This document shows, one piece after another, positions 31,564 through 39,994 of a stretch of DNA of 64,000 bases (position 1 is the first letter of the stretch; each line of letters opens with the position of its first letter). Made by a program: the position numbers and the translations under genes. The notes under the pieces were generated by a model, which worked only from the letters and a program-made list of their open reading frames with translations, was not told the origin of the DNA and did not search any database. The stretch spans positions 62,001-126,000 of the forward strand of contig NZ_JAAEDL010000009.1 of the NCBI RefSeq assembly GCF_018129005.1, written 5' to 3'. The DNA comes from Neoroseomonas eburnea. Lineage in GTDB: Bacteria; Pseudomonadota; Alphaproteobacteria; Acetobacterales; Acetobacteraceae.

Positions 31564-32220
31564 GTGATCACCGCCCTGATGCTTGCCCTCGGCCAGATGG
31601 GAGATCCTGCCTTCCGCCGCCCGCTGCTGTTCGGCGTGCTCGGCGCGGCCGTCGCGCTGGGCCTGCTGACCTGGGGCGCGATCGAGGCCGCGGCCTGGGC
31701 GGCCGGCGGGACGGGCTGGCTGTCCTGGCTTGCCCAGCTTGGCGGTGGCGCGGCGGCGCTGGTGATGGCCTGGTGGCTGTTCCTGCCGGTGGCCGCGGCC
31801 ATCGCATCGCAACTTGTGGAACCCGTCGCCGCGGCGGTGGAACGGCGCCACTACCCGGGACTGCCGCCGCCGCAGGGCGCCTCGATCGTCGCGCAGGTCG
31901 CCTTCGGCCTCCGCTTCGGACTGAAGCTCCTCGCCCTGCAGCTGGTGATGCTGCCGTTGCTCTTCGTGCCGGTTCTGGGGTTCGTGCTGGCCCTGACCGT
32001 CTCGGCCTATGCGCTGGGAGCGGGGATGGTGCAGCAGACGGCGCTTTTGCGCATGGACGGCGCCGGGGCGCGCGCCGCCTGGCGGCGGCTGCGGGTTGCG
32101 GGATGGCTGCTTGGCATGGCCCTGGCCGCGATGGCTCTGGTGCCTTTGCTCAACCTGCTGGTGCCGATCCTCGGCACGGCGGCGGCGGTGCACCTGCTGC
32201 AACGCTCCACACGGAGCTGA
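31564..32220 (+). CDS. EI24-domain (CysZ/etoposide-induced 2.4-like) membrane protein
   Basis: The 218-residue integral membrane protein has about four to six hydrophobic segments. Family features are the LVEPVAAAVERRHYPGLPPP loop and the VLGFVLALTVSAYALGAGMV helix. EI24/CysZ relatives include sulfate-uptake proteins, but most bacterial members have no proven role. The first in-frame start is GTG at 31564; ATG at 31579 is an alternative. It lies between lpxK and bactofilin on the same strand. Confidence 0.8.
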   Translation: MITALMLALGQMGDPAFRRPLLFGVLGAAVALGLLTWGAIEAAAWAAGGTGWLSWLAQLGGGAAALVMAWWLFLPVAAAIASQLVEPVAAAVERRHYPGLPPPQGASIVAQVAFGLRFGLKLLALQLVMLPLLFVPVLGFVLALTVSAYALGAGMVQQTALLRMDGAGARAAWRRLRVAGWLLGMALAAMALVPLLNLLVPILGTAAAVHLLQRSTRS

Positions 32221-32326
32221 AAGCGCGAATCCTGGGGATAAGCCGGGCAGTGGCGTTGTGGCGGCCTCCGGACGCGTGCTAGCCCCGAGCCTTCACGTCA
32301 ACACCGGGACTCGAAGGGGCACCAGG

Positions 32327-32983
32327 ATGTCGATCTTTCGTCGCAAGGATGAACCGGGGGTTGCCGCCACGGGTGCCGAGGCTGCGCCGACGACCGTGCC
32401 TGCAGCGCGCGACCCCGATCTCGCCGTGCCGCCGTTCCGCCCTTCGGGCGTGACGCTGCCGGCCGCTTCGACCGGCCCGACTGCGCCGAAGCCCTCCGCG
32501 CCGCCGGCGGGCGCCACGATGGCCCGCGTCGCCCCGCCGCCGGCCGCCGGCGCGGCACCGGCCCGTGGTCCCGCCCGCACCGAGGCCGTCGAGCGCCGCA
32601 CCCTGGTGGTCGGCAAGGGCATCAGCCTGCAGGGCACGGTGACCGAGGCCGAGCGCCTGGTGATCGAAGGCACAATGGAAAGCCAGCTGCTGCAGGCGCA
32701 GGAGCTGATCATCAGCCATTCCGGCGTCTTCAAGGGCGAGGTCGAGGTCGAGGATGCCGAGATCGCCGGCACCTTCGACGGCACCCTCACCGCCAAGGGC
32801 AGCCTGACCATCCGCGCCACCGGCCGGGTGCTCGGCACGGCGCGGTCCCGCCGGCTCTCGGTGGAGGATGGCGGCCAGCTCTCCGGCAAGATGGAGATGA
32901 TCACCGACGCGCCGGCCGCGGGCACGTCGCCGCGCCTCGCGCCGGTGCCCACGCCGCGCAGCGCCGAGCCCGCTGACGCCTGA
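32327..32983 (+). CDS. Bactofilin (polymer-forming cytoskeletal protein)
   Basis: The 218-residue protein has a Pro/Ala-rich, disordered N-terminus (residues 1 to about 90), a bactofilin DUF583 beta-helix core (TLVVGKGISLQGTVTEAERLVIEGTM ... GVFKGEVEVEDAEIAGTFDGTL) and a flexible tail. Bactofilins polymerise without nucleotide on membranes and position envelope enzymes. The ATG at 32327 gives MSIFRRKDEP, a typical bactofilin start. A lipoprotein gene follows. Confidence 0.92.
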   Translation: MSIFRRKDEPGVAATGAEAAPTTVPAARDPDLAVPPFRPSGVTLPAASTGPTAPKPSAPPAGATMARVAPPPAAGAAPARGPARTEAVERRTLVVGKGISLQGTVTEAERLVIEGTMESQLLQAQELIISHSGVFKGEVEVEDAEIAGTFDGTLTAKGSLTIRATGRVLGTARSRRLSVEDGGQLSGKMEMITDAPAAGTSPRLAPVPTPRSAEPADA

Positions 32984-33042
32984 GAGGGCGGCCCCGACCC
33001 AGCGGCGGGCCCGGGCATGGGGCCGCCGCCGAGGATCGCCCG

Positions 33043-33543
33043 ATGGCCCTGCGTCCCGCCGCCATCCTGCTGCCCCTGCTGGTCCTCGGCTGCGCCGCGG
33101 ACCGAGGGGAGGAAGCCGCTGCGTTGATGCAGGACGCGCTGCGCTCGGCGCAGGCGAGCCTTGCGGTGGCGGGCGGCGGGGTACCGCGGGCGGTGGCGGA
33201 AGCGCCCGCCGCGCCCGCCCCTGCCGTGGTGTCCGTGGCGGCCGCGACGCCGCGCGCGCGCGGCACCGAACCGCCGGCCGCCGCGGCCTTGCTGCTGGGC
33301 GCGCGGGCGGAGCAGATGCGACGCATGCTCGGCGACCCGACCCTGCGCCGGCCCGAAGGCGAGGCGGAGATCTGGTTGTATGAGGCCCCGAATTGCCGGC
33401 TCGACGTGATCCTGTACCCGGAGGGCGGCGCGCTGGTCGTCGGCCATGCCTCTGCCCGTGCCCATGGCGCCGCCGAGGGAGTGACCGAGGCCGCCTGCCT
33501 CTCCGCGATCGCGACCACCCCGGGCACGACGCGCCGCGCATGA
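33043..33543 (+). CDS. Small lipoprotein of unknown function
   Basis: The 166-residue protein has a clear lipoprotein signal (LLPLLVLGC, Cys17). The middle is low-complexity Ala/Pro. The C-terminal half has a conserved-looking domain, LLGARAEQMRRMLGDPTLRR then AEIWLYEAPNCRLDVILYPEGGALVV, reminiscent of SmpA/OmlA-like outer-membrane lipoproteins, though I cannot assign it. It follows bactofilin by 59 bases on the same strand, so co-expression is likely. Confidence 0.7.
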   Translation: MALRPAAILLPLLVLGCAADRGEEAAALMQDALRSAQASLAVAGGGVPRAVAEAPAAPAPAVVSVAAATPRARGTEPPAAAALLLGARAEQMRRMLGDPTLRRPEGEAEIWLYEAPNCRLDVILYPEGGALVVGHASARAHGAAEGVTEAACLSAIATTPGTTRRA

Positions 33544-33631
33544 TCGTCGCCGTCGCGCCGGCGCAGACGGCGCGACCCTTCCAGAGAAGGAGGGGGGCGC
33601 CGGGGGGAGTTCCCTCCCCCCGGCCTGTCGC
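33544..33631. repeat. Partial GGGGGGAG-family palindrome
   Basis: GAAGGAGGGGGGCGCCGGGGGG with AGTTCCCTCCCCCCGGCCT matches the right half of the long palindromes at 28887 and 34555. It lies directly before the AEC carrier start. Confidence 0.6.
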
Positions 33632-34546
33632 ATGACCGCCTGGTTCGACGCCTTCGTCCCCGCCTTCGCCCTGCTGGCCCTCGGCGCCCTGCTGAAGCGC
33701 CGCCTGCTGAAGGACGACGCCGTCTGGGCCGGCATGGAGCGCCTGATCTACTGGGTGCTGCTGCCCTCCCTGATCGTCGCGGCCCTCGCGCCGCTCGACC
33801 TGTCACAGATCCCGCTCGGCCGGATCGCGGGCGCGATCTGGGCCTCGCTGGCCTTCGGCACGCTGGTTTCCGTGGCGCTGGCACGCGTGCTCGGCCACGG
33901 GCATGCGGCGATGACCTCGGTGCTGCAGGGCGGCATCCGCTTCAACAACCTGATGGGCTTCGCCATCGTCGGCGCGCTGTTCGGCGCGCCCGGTACCGGC
34001 TTCGGCGCGGTGGCGACCGGCATGATCGTCCCTTTCGTGCAGGTGGTGACGACGCTCGCCTTCGCCTTCGACGGCAAGCGCGGTCCGCCGCGCCCGTCGG
34101 CGGTGGTCCGGCAATTGGCGCTCAACCCGTTGCTGCTGGCGGTGGTGATCGGCTTCGCCATCGCGGCGCTGGGCGGCCTGCCGGCGGGCGTCGCGCCGAC
34201 GGTGCGGGCACTCGGGCAGGCTTCCGTGGCGCTCGGTCTGCTCTGCGTCGGCGCGGCGCTGTCGCTGCAATCCTTCTCCGACCGGGTGGGAACGCAGGCG
34301 CTGACCGGCGTGGTCAAGCTGATCGGCATGCCGGCGGCGACCTGGGCCTTGTGCACGCTGTTCGGCGTGCCGCCGATGGCGACCGCCGTCGCGGTGGTGT
34401 TCATGGCGCTGCCGACGGCGGCGACGTCCTACGTCATGGCCCGTGCGATGGGGGGCGACGCGCCGCTGATGGCGGCGATCACGACGACGGAGCACATCGC
34501 CTCGGTCGTCACGCTGCCGGTGTGGGTGATGCTGGTGGCGCCGTGA
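33632..34546 (+). CDS. AEC-family (auxin efflux carrier) transporter
   Basis: The 304-residue membrane protein has about eight to ten hydrophobic segments. AEC signatures include LYWVLLPSLIVAAL, GGIRFNNLMGFAIVGALFG, LALNPLLLAVVIGFAIA and the closing EHIASVVTLPVWVML. Bacterial AEC members export or import organic acids such as malate or malonate. The substrate here is unknown. It stands alone between two palindromes. Confidence 0.88.
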   Translation: MTAWFDAFVPAFALLALGALLKRRLLKDDAVWAGMERLIYWVLLPSLIVAALAPLDLSQIPLGRIAGAIWASLAFGTLVSVALARVLGHGHAAMTSVLQGGIRFNNLMGFAIVGALFGAPGTGFGAVATGMIVPFVQVVTTLAFAFDGKRGPPRPSAVVRQLALNPLLLAVVIGFAIAALGGLPAGVAPTVRALGQASVALGLLCVGAALSLQSFSDRVGTQALTGVVKLIGMPAATWALCTLFGVPPMATAVAVVFMALPTAATSYVMARAMGGDAPLMAAITTTEHIASVVTLPVWVMLVAP

Positions 34547-34554
34547 CGGGAAAG

Positions 34555-34685
34555 GTCGGGGGGAAGGGAACTTCCCCCCGAACCCCCCAACCTTCCCTGG
34601 CACCTGGAGACTGACTTCCAACGTCAGTTCCCAAGAGACAAAGAAGGGAGGGGGGATCGGGGGAGGTTCCCCTCCCCCGACCTCC
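34555..34685. repeat. Long imperfect palindrome, GGGGGGAAGG family, complete copy
   Basis: GGGGGGAAGGGAACTTCCCCCC, then CCTTCCCTGGCACCTGG, ACTGACTTCCAACGTCAGTTCCC, AAGAAGGGAGG and GGGGGAGGTTCCCCTCCCCC. It fills the gap between the AEC carrier and the adenosine-kinase-like gene. Confidence 0.85.
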
Positions 34686-34723
34686 ACGCTATGGGCGGCG
34701 ATCCCTCAGGAAGGCCCGCCTCC

Positions 34724-35728
34724 ATGACCACCCTCGACATCCTCGGCATCGGCAACGCCATCGTGGACGTGCTGGCACGGTCCGAGGACGCCTTCCTCGC
34801 CCGTCACGGCATGGCCAAGGGCGGCATGGCGCTGATCGGGCCCGAGGACGCCGAGCGCATCTACGCCGACATGGGCCCGGGGGTGGAAAGCAGCGGCGGC
34901 TCGGCGGCCAATACCTGCGCGGCGGCGGCCGCACTCGGCGCCAGGGTCGGCTATCTCGGCAAGGTGGCGGACGACGCGCTGGGCCAGGTCTTCCGCCATG
35001 ACATCACCGCCGCCGGCGTGCGGTTCCCGACCGCGCCGCTGAAGGGCGGCGCCCCGACCGCGCGCTGCCTGATCCTGGTGACGCCGGACGGGCAGCGGAC
35101 GATGAACACCTTCCTCGGCGCCTGCGTCACCTTCGGGGAACACGACGTCGATCCGGTGGCGGTGGCCGGCGCGCAGGTCACCTATCTCGAAGGCTACCTG
35201 TTCGACCCGCCGGCGGCGCAGGCCGCCTTCCGCGCCGCGGCGCGCATCGCGCACGCCGCCGGGCGCAAGGTGGCGATCACCCTGTCCGACCCCTTCTGCG
35301 TCGAGCGCCATCGCGACGCCTTCCGCGCCTTCGTCCGCGACGAGGCCGACATTCTCTTCGCCAACGAGGCGGAGATCCGCGCCCTCTACCACGCCTCCTC
35401 GTTCGAGGAAGCCGCGGCTGCGGCGCGCCAGGACGTCGCGCTCGCCGCGCTGACGCGCAGCGAGCAGGGCAGTCTCATCATCGCTGGCGAGACGACCCAC
35501 GCCATCGCCGCCGCACCGACCACGGTGGTCGACACCACCGGCGCGGGCGATGCCTACGCCGCCGGCTTCCTGGCGGCGCTGACGGCCGGCCAGGCATTGC
35601 CGGAATGCGGCCGCTGGGCCTCCGTCGCGGCGGCCGAGGCGATCTCCCATTTCGGTGCGCGGCCGCAGGCGGACCTCAAGGCGTTGGTCGCCGGCGGGCC
35701 GAAGGGCGTGGCCTCCGCGCTCGGCTGA
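34724..35728 (+). CDS. PfkB-family kinase, adenosine kinase-like
   Basis: The 334-residue ribokinase-fold enzyme starts MTTLDILGIGNAIVDVLARSE. It has SSGGSAANTCAAAAALG for nucleoside binding, NTFLGACVTF, and the catalytic DTTGAGDAYAAGFLAAL. This arrangement matches bacterial adenosine kinase-type proteins that make AMP from adenosine, which would link to SAM-cycle purine salvage. Substrate proof is lacking. The start is ATG at 34724; an upstream ATG at 34691 adds eleven unconserved residues. Confidence 0.85.
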   Translation: MTTLDILGIGNAIVDVLARSEDAFLARHGMAKGGMALIGPEDAERIYADMGPGVESSGGSAANTCAAAAALGARVGYLGKVADDALGQVFRHDITAAGVRFPTAPLKGGAPTARCLILVTPDGQRTMNTFLGACVTFGEHDVDPVAVAGAQVTYLEGYLFDPPAAQAAFRAAARIAHAAGRKVAITLSDPFCVERHRDAFRAFVRDEADILFANEAEIRALYHASSFEEAAAAARQDVALAALTRSEQGSLIIAGETTHAIAAAPTTVVDTTGAGDAYAAGFLAALTAGQALPECGRWASVAAAEAISHFGARPQADLKALVAGGPKGVASALG

Positions 35729-36240
35729 TTTCGGCCAGCCGTTCGGCTGGCGCTGTATCACGGTCCGGGTTCCGTGCGCGGCCGCCTCATCTGCCCCGCG
35801 CACCATGTCGTCGAGCCTGGCGGGCGACCTCTTTGCCATGGCTCTGCGGCAGGTGAGCGCGGCCGGGATGGCGCCGAAAGGGGGATTCCCTTCGGCCGCA
35901 CCGGTTCGCGTCCCGACATGGCCACCCAGGGGGCGCCGCCGCGCGCGGAGCGGCGCGCGGGCGCGTGGGCGCGTGCACGGGTGTTCGAGCCGTCCCGGAC
36001 GCCGCCATACCATCCGACATCCGTCAAGAAATTCATTTTGAACACATCGATTCTTTGTAGTCACCGCACAGCAAGATGGCATTGCGAGATGCATATCCCG
36101 TGAATTCGAGATGCCAGGGAGTCCATCATCAGGAATATTCTTCGATCACGAAAATGTAATAACTGTGATGGATGCCGGGCATGAAACCGCCACACTTCTC
36201 CTGCTGTTTGGGACATCCAAAAGAGAGAGAGGAGAACATC
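35729..36240. other. Gap with a TTCGGCTGG-family repeat and an AT-rich leader
   Basis: Roughly 35732-35800 repeats the CCAG...TTCGGCTGG, TATCA, GGTTCCGTGCGCGGCCGCC string found at 16266 and 40895. About 35800-36000 is GC-rich without a supported gene. About 36025-36240 is clearly AT-richer than the rest of the window and forms the upstream region of the next gene. I could not name a convincing -35/-10 pair. A short GAGAGAGAGGAG ribosome site ends it. Confidence 0.6.
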
Positions 36241-36639
36241 ATGCGCAAACATGCAATTCGCCTCGCCATACTTGGTGTGGGACTGGCGGCGATGCCGGCG
36301 CTGGCGCAAGGCGTCCCCGGAAATTCGCCGCTGAACGGCGGTGATCGCGTCGCGGCGCAGGCCGACCGCGTCGGGGCTCAGCAGGTCGATGCCCTGCTGG
36401 TCCAGGCCGAACAGGCTGCGCGGCAGGGTCGCCTGCCGCTGGCGAACGAACTGCTGGAACGGGCTGAGACACTCGCCCTGACCCGCTCCACCATCGCGGG
36501 CACCGAAACGACGCCGATGCGCGACGGGCCGGTCGCCCGCATGGCTGAGGCGCGCGCCGCGATCGCGCGTCGCGACAGGGCAGCCGCCGCGACGCTGATC
36601 GCCGAGGCGGCGAGCCTGTCCCGCGCCCAGGGCCTGTGA
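36241..36639 (+). CDS. Small periplasmic protein of unknown function
   Basis: The 132-residue product has a clean signal peptide (MRKHAIRLAILGVGLAAMPALAQ, cleavage after ALA). The mature part looks all-helical with Ala/Glu/Arg-rich segments (VDALLVQAEQAARQGRLPLANELLERAETLAL, MAEARAAIARRDRAAAATLIAEAASLS) resembling two TPR-like helical pairs. I do not recognise a family. The ATG at 36241 is preceded by GAGGAG. It is monocistronic, with a long AT-rich leader and a strong hairpin downstream, which suggests high or regulated expression. Confidence 0.75.
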   Translation: MRKHAIRLAILGVGLAAMPALAQGVPGNSPLNGGDRVAAQADRVGAQQVDALLVQAEQAARQGRLPLANELLERAETLALTRSTIAGTETTPMRDGPVARMAEARAAIARRDRAAAATLIAEAASLSRAQGL

Positions 36640-36644
36640 CGGCG

Positions 36645-36692
36645 GCCGCGCGGGGCGCCTGGCCTCCCCCCCCCCCCCCTGCCCCGCGCGGC
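36645..36692 (+). terminator. 12-bp hairpin with a C14 run in the loop
   Basis: Perfect arms GCCGCGCGGGGC (36645-36656) and GCCCCGCGCGGC (36681-36692) enclose a 24-base loop containing fourteen consecutive C (36666-36679). It begins five bases after the stop of the periplasmic protein gene. It is probably a 3'-end hairpin; no T-run follows. Confidence 0.6.
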
Positions 36693-36913
36693 GCCGTCAT
36701 GGGGCGGCCCGCGGCGACATTCCCCCCGTTCCTCGCCGCGGGCCGCCATGCGCGAAGGGCAAGGCTTTTTTCCTAGCCTTCCCAGCCCTGACGCTTTAAG
36801 TGTGCGCCGCAACAATCCGCCCGACCAAAAGGCCGCGCCGCCCGCCCACGACCGGGGCAGGGGTGCGGCTTGCCGCGTACCCGATGCGCGGCGCACAGAC
36901 CGAGGAGAGCGCG

Positions 36914-38752
36914 ATGAGCGCCGCAGACATCCGCAACGTCGCGATCATCGCGCACGTTGACCACGGCAAGACCACGCTGGTGGACCAGCTTCTCAAGCAG
37001 GCCGGCGCCTTCCGCGCCAACCAGCAGGTCGCCGAGCGCGCGCTCGACCGCAACGACCTGGAGCGCGAGCGCGGCATCACCATCCTCGCCAAGTCCACCG
37101 CGGTGGAATGGAAGGGCGTGAAGATCAACATCGTGGACACCCCCGGCCACGCCGATTTCGGCGGCGAGGTCGAGCGCATCCTGTCCATGGTGGACGGCGC
37201 CATCGTGCTGTGCGACGCCGCCGAGGGCCCGCTGCCGCAGACCAAGTTCGTGCTGACCAAGGCGCTGGCGCGCGGACTCAAGCCGATCGTCGTCATCAAC
37301 AAGGTGGACCGCCAGGACGCCCGCGCGCACGAGGTGCATGACGAGGTTTTCGACCTCTTCGCCGCGCTCGGCGCGACGGACGAGCAGCTCGACTTCCACA
37401 CCCTGTTCGCCTCGGGCCGCCAGGGTTGGGCCGATACCTCGATGGAGGGGCCGCGCAAGGACCTCTCGGCGATGTTCGACCTGATCCTGAGCCACGTGCC
37501 GGCACCGCAGGTCGATTTCGACGCCCCCTTCGCGATGAATGCGTCGATCCTCGAATCCGACAACTTCCTCGGCCGCATCCTGACCGGGCGCGTCGCGCAG
37601 GGCGTCGCCAGGCTGAACATGCCGGTCCGCGTGCTGCGCCAGGACGGCTCGGTGGTCGAGACGGGCCGCCTGACCAAGCTGATGACCTTCTCCGGCCTTG
37701 AGCGCGTGCCGGTGGACGAGGTCCGGGCGGGCGACATCATCGCCATCGCCGGCCTGTCCGACGCGACCATCCCGGACACCATCGCCTCCCCCGAAGTGAC
37801 GGCGCCGCTGCCCGCCATCCCGGTCGACCCGCCGACGCTGGCGATGACCTTCCGCATCAACGACGGCCCGCTCGGCGGCCGCGAGGGCAAGAAGGTCACG
37901 TCGCGCCAGATCCGCGACCGCCTGTTCAAGGAAACCGAAGGCAACGTCGCCATCCGCGTGAAGATCAGCGAGGAAGTGGACGCCTTCGAAGTCGCCGGCC
38001 GCGGCGAACTCCAGCTCGGCGTGCTCATCGAGCAGATGCGCCGCGAGGGCTTCGAGCTGACCATCGGCCGCCCCCGCGTGCTGACGCGCGACAACCCCGA
38101 GACGGGCGAGAAGGAAGAACCCTTCGAGGAATGCCTGATCGACGTCGATGAGACCTACTCGGGCGTCGTCGTCGAGAAGATGTCCCTCCGCAAGGGCCAG
38201 ATGCAGGACATGCGGCCCTCCGGCGGCGGCAAGGTGCGCCTGACCTTCCACATCCCCTCGCGCGGGCTGATCGGCTACCATGGCGAATTCCTGACCGACA
38301 CGCGCGGCACCGGGATGATGAACCGGCTGTTCCTCGGCTATCAGCCCTGGGCGGGCGCGATCGAGGGGCGGCGCAACGGCTCGCTGATTTCCAACGCCGA
38401 TGGCGAAGCGGTGCAGTACGCGCTGTTCTACCTGCAGGAGCGCGGCACGCTCTTCGTGAACCCGGGCGACAAGGTCTATGTCGGGCTGATCCTCGGCGAG
38501 AACTCGCGCGACAACGACCTCGACGTGAATCCGATCAAGGAAAAGAAGCTCACCAACATCCGCGCCGCCGGCAAGGACGAGGCGCTGCTGCTCATTCCGC
38601 CCCGGCGCATGTCGCTCGAACAGGCGATCGCCTACATCGAGGACGACGAGCTGGTGGAGGTGACGCCCTCGGCCGTGCGGCTGCGCAAGCGCTACCTCGA
38701 TCCGCACGAGCGGAAGAAGCACGCGCGGCGGGCGGAATCCGAAGCGGCGTGA
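36914..38752 (+). CDS. typA: GTPase TypA/BipA
   Basis: TypA is a ribosome-associated translational GTPase involved in stress adaptation and 50S assembly. The 612-residue product has G1 AHVDHGKTTLVDQLL, G2 RERGITI, G3 DTPGHADFGGEV and G4 NKVDR, then domain II, an EF-G-like domain (GRGELQLGVLIEQMRREGFEL) and the C-terminal TypA-specific SRGLIGYHGEFLTDTRGTGMM. It begins at ATG 36914 with a GAGGAG site. It is monocistronic in this window. Confidence 0.97.
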   Translation: MSAADIRNVAIIAHVDHGKTTLVDQLLKQAGAFRANQQVAERALDRNDLERERGITILAKSTAVEWKGVKINIVDTPGHADFGGEVERILSMVDGAIVLCDAAEGPLPQTKFVLTKALARGLKPIVVINKVDRQDARAHEVHDEVFDLFAALGATDEQLDFHTLFASGRQGWADTSMEGPRKDLSAMFDLILSHVPAPQVDFDAPFAMNASILESDNFLGRILTGRVAQGVARLNMPVRVLRQDGSVVETGRLTKLMTFSGLERVPVDEVRAGDIIAIAGLSDATIPDTIASPEVTAPLPAIPVDPPTLAMTFRINDGPLGGREGKKVTSRQIRDRLFKETEGNVAIRVKISEEVDAFEVAGRGELQLGVLIEQMRREGFELTIGRPRVLTRDNPETGEKEEPFEECLIDVDETYSGVVVEKMSLRKGQMQDMRPSGGGKVRLTFHIPSRGLIGYHGEFLTDTRGTGMMNRLFLGYQPWAGAIEGRRNGSLISNADGEAVQYALFYLQERGTLFVNPGDKVYVGLILGENSRDNDLDVNPIKEKKLTNIRAAGKDEALLLIPPRRMSLEQAIAYIEDDELVEVTPSAVRLRKRYLDPHERKKHARRAESEAA

Positions 38753-39131
38753 TCCATCCGATCGCCGAAGGGCGCAGGCCGCGCAACGGCCGAGCACCGG
38801 AGGCGGGACGAACGTGATGCGAGGGAGGCGCCGCCTCCCACGCGCTCCCACCGCCAGGAAACTCAGTTTCCTGGACCTTCGGGATTGAAGGGCCTCCCGA
38901 CCATGTCGGCGGGGCGGAACCGGTCCTCGGATCAGCTTCGGGACGCCGTTCGGTATCGCCGGCATCACCACGGATCGTTCGGCGTCTCGCCTTGGCGATC
39001 GACCGAGGCTTCCTCTTCCTCCTGACCGATGCGGACGCCGGCCTCGCAGCCATCCGGCCCTGACGTACAGGGTTCCGAGGGCCTTTCGGCCCTCGGCGGG
39101 AGGGGTACGGGGAGGGCGGCGGCCTCCCCGC
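38753..39131. repeat. Gap with several palindromes, no gene
   Basis: 38820-38838 is GGGAGGCGCCGCCTCCC-type, and 38861-38881 is a perfect CAGGAAACT-CAG-TTTCCTG-like palindrome. 39068-39130 is a mirrored two-hairpin unit (GGTTCCGAGGGCC...GGCCCTCGGCGGG, then GGGGAGGCGGCGGCCTCCCC-like). The stretch 38885-39067 shows nothing I can support. Confidence 0.6.
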
Positions 39132-39144
39132 TTGTCCTTGCCCG

Positions 39145-39175
39145 GCGATATCCCCACATGCTACGGGCATATCGC
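39145..39175 (+). promoter_or_regulatory. Inverted repeat operator upstream of the antitoxin gene
   Basis: GCGATATCCCC and GGGCATATCGC form eleven-base arms with one mismatch around a nine-base spacer. The repeat ends one base before the antitoxin ATG at 39177. Antitoxins of this type usually bind such palindromes and repress their own operon. Its position also covers the ribosome-site region, and no Shine-Dalgarno is visible. Confidence 0.6.
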
Positions 39176-39176
39176 C

Positions 39177-39566
39177 ATGTCCGCCTTCGCCCTCGACGCC
39201 CCCACCCCCGACCTGATCGCCGCCGTCCGTGCCGGCCTGCCGGTCTCCGCGGTGGATGACGCGCTGGCCTCCGGCCGCGTCACGGCGGCTGAGCTCGACC
39301 GCCTCGCCATTCCGCGCAAGACGCTGGCGCATCGCCGCGCCAAGGGGCGGCTGACGCCGGACCAATCCGACCGTCTGCTGCGCGTGCTGCGTGTCGTCGA
39401 GGAAGCCGAGGCGACCTTCGCCGACCGCGCCAAGGCCGGCATCTGGCTGCGGCGCCCGACCACGGCCCTGGGCGGGGAGGCGCCGCTCGACCGGCTCGAC
39501 ACCGAGATCGGCGCCCGGCAGGTGGAGACCCTTCTGGGCCGCATCGCGCACGGGATCGCTGCCTGA
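39177..39566 (+). CDS. Antitoxin of a RES/Xre toxin-antitoxin pair (DUF2384/MbcA/ParS type)
   Basis: The 129-residue protein has an N-terminal Xre-like helical domain (LIAAVRAGLPVSAVDDALASGRVTAAELDRLAIPRKTLAHRRAKGRLTPDQSDRL in pieces) and a C-terminal DUF2384 toxin-binding domain (EEAEATFADRAKAGIWLRRPTTALGGEAPLDRLDTEIGARQVETLLGRI in pieces). It neutralises the RES toxin encoded next. The start is ATG at 39177, placed right after an inverted repeat; a TTG at 39132 would extend it through that repeat. Its TGA overlaps the toxin's likely start by four bases. Confidence 0.88.
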   Translation: MSAFALDAPTPDLIAAVRAGLPVSAVDDALASGRVTAAELDRLAIPRKTLAHRRAKGRLTPDQSDRLLRVLRVVEEAEATFADRAKAGIWLRRPTTALGGEAPLDRLDTEIGARQVETLLGRIAHGIAA

Positions 39567-39994
39567 CCGGCTGGCGCCTGGTTCGCCGCCCCTTCGCGGA
39601 CCTGTCCGGGGAGGGCGCGCGCCGCTTCGGCGGCCGCTGGAACAGTCCTGGCCGGCGTGTCGTGTATTTCGCCGATCATCCCGCGTTGGCGGTGCTGGAG
39701 GTCCGCGTCCACCTCGACCTGCCGCCGGACCTGCTGCCCGCGGACTATGTGCTGCTGCGCGTCGCGCTGCCCGGCCCGGTGGAGGTGCTGGAAACGCTGC
39801 CGGAAGATCCGCGCACCGTGGGCGATGCCTGGCTGGCCGAGGCTCGCAGCCCGGTCCTGAGCGTGCCCTCGGTGATCGTCCCCGCCGCGCGAAACCTGCT
39901 GCTGAACCCGACCCATCCGGCGGCGGATCGGGCTCGTATCGAGAGCATCGACCCTTTCGCCTTCGATCCTCGCCTCTGGCTGGGAATCTCATGA
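39563..39994 (+). CDS. RES-domain toxin (NAD+-targeting type)
   Basis: RES toxins consume NAD+ and stop growth. The frame reads TGWRLVRRPFADLSGEGARRFGGRWNS, with the conserved Arg, VVYFADHPALAVLEVRVHLD (Tyr and Glu), and NPTHPAADRARIESIDPFAFDPRLW at the end, a full RES fold of 143 residues. The first ATG or GTG (39662) would delete the catalytic Arg region. The most likely start is a CTG at 39563 overlapping the antitoxin stop (CTGA). The TGA stop spans the left boundary of an IS copy, so the original C-terminus may have been changed slightly. Confidence 0.85.
   Translation: MTGWRLVRRPFADLSGEGARRFGGRWNSPGRRVVYFADHPALAVLEVRVHLDLPPDLLPADYVLLRVALPGPVEVLETLPEDPRTVGDAWLAEARSPVLSVPSVIVPAARNLLLNPTHPAADRARIESIDPFAFDPRLWLGIS

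Noticed and set aside
35800..36060. Short open frames on both strands
   Set aside because: They overlap each other, lack ribosome sites and read as Arg/Pro/Ala-rich translations of repeat sequence.
36773..39157. Minus-strand open frame of about 794 codons
   Set aside because: It is the antisense shadow of typA, which has complete GTPase motifs on the plus strand.
39132..39176. Upstream TTG start of the antitoxin
   Set aside because: It would translate through the operator palindrome and adds residues without family similarity; ATG at 39177 fits the domain start.
39662..39994. GTG at 39662 as RES toxin start
   Set aside because: It would remove the conserved Arg-containing first part of the RES fold that is clearly encoded from 39566 onward.
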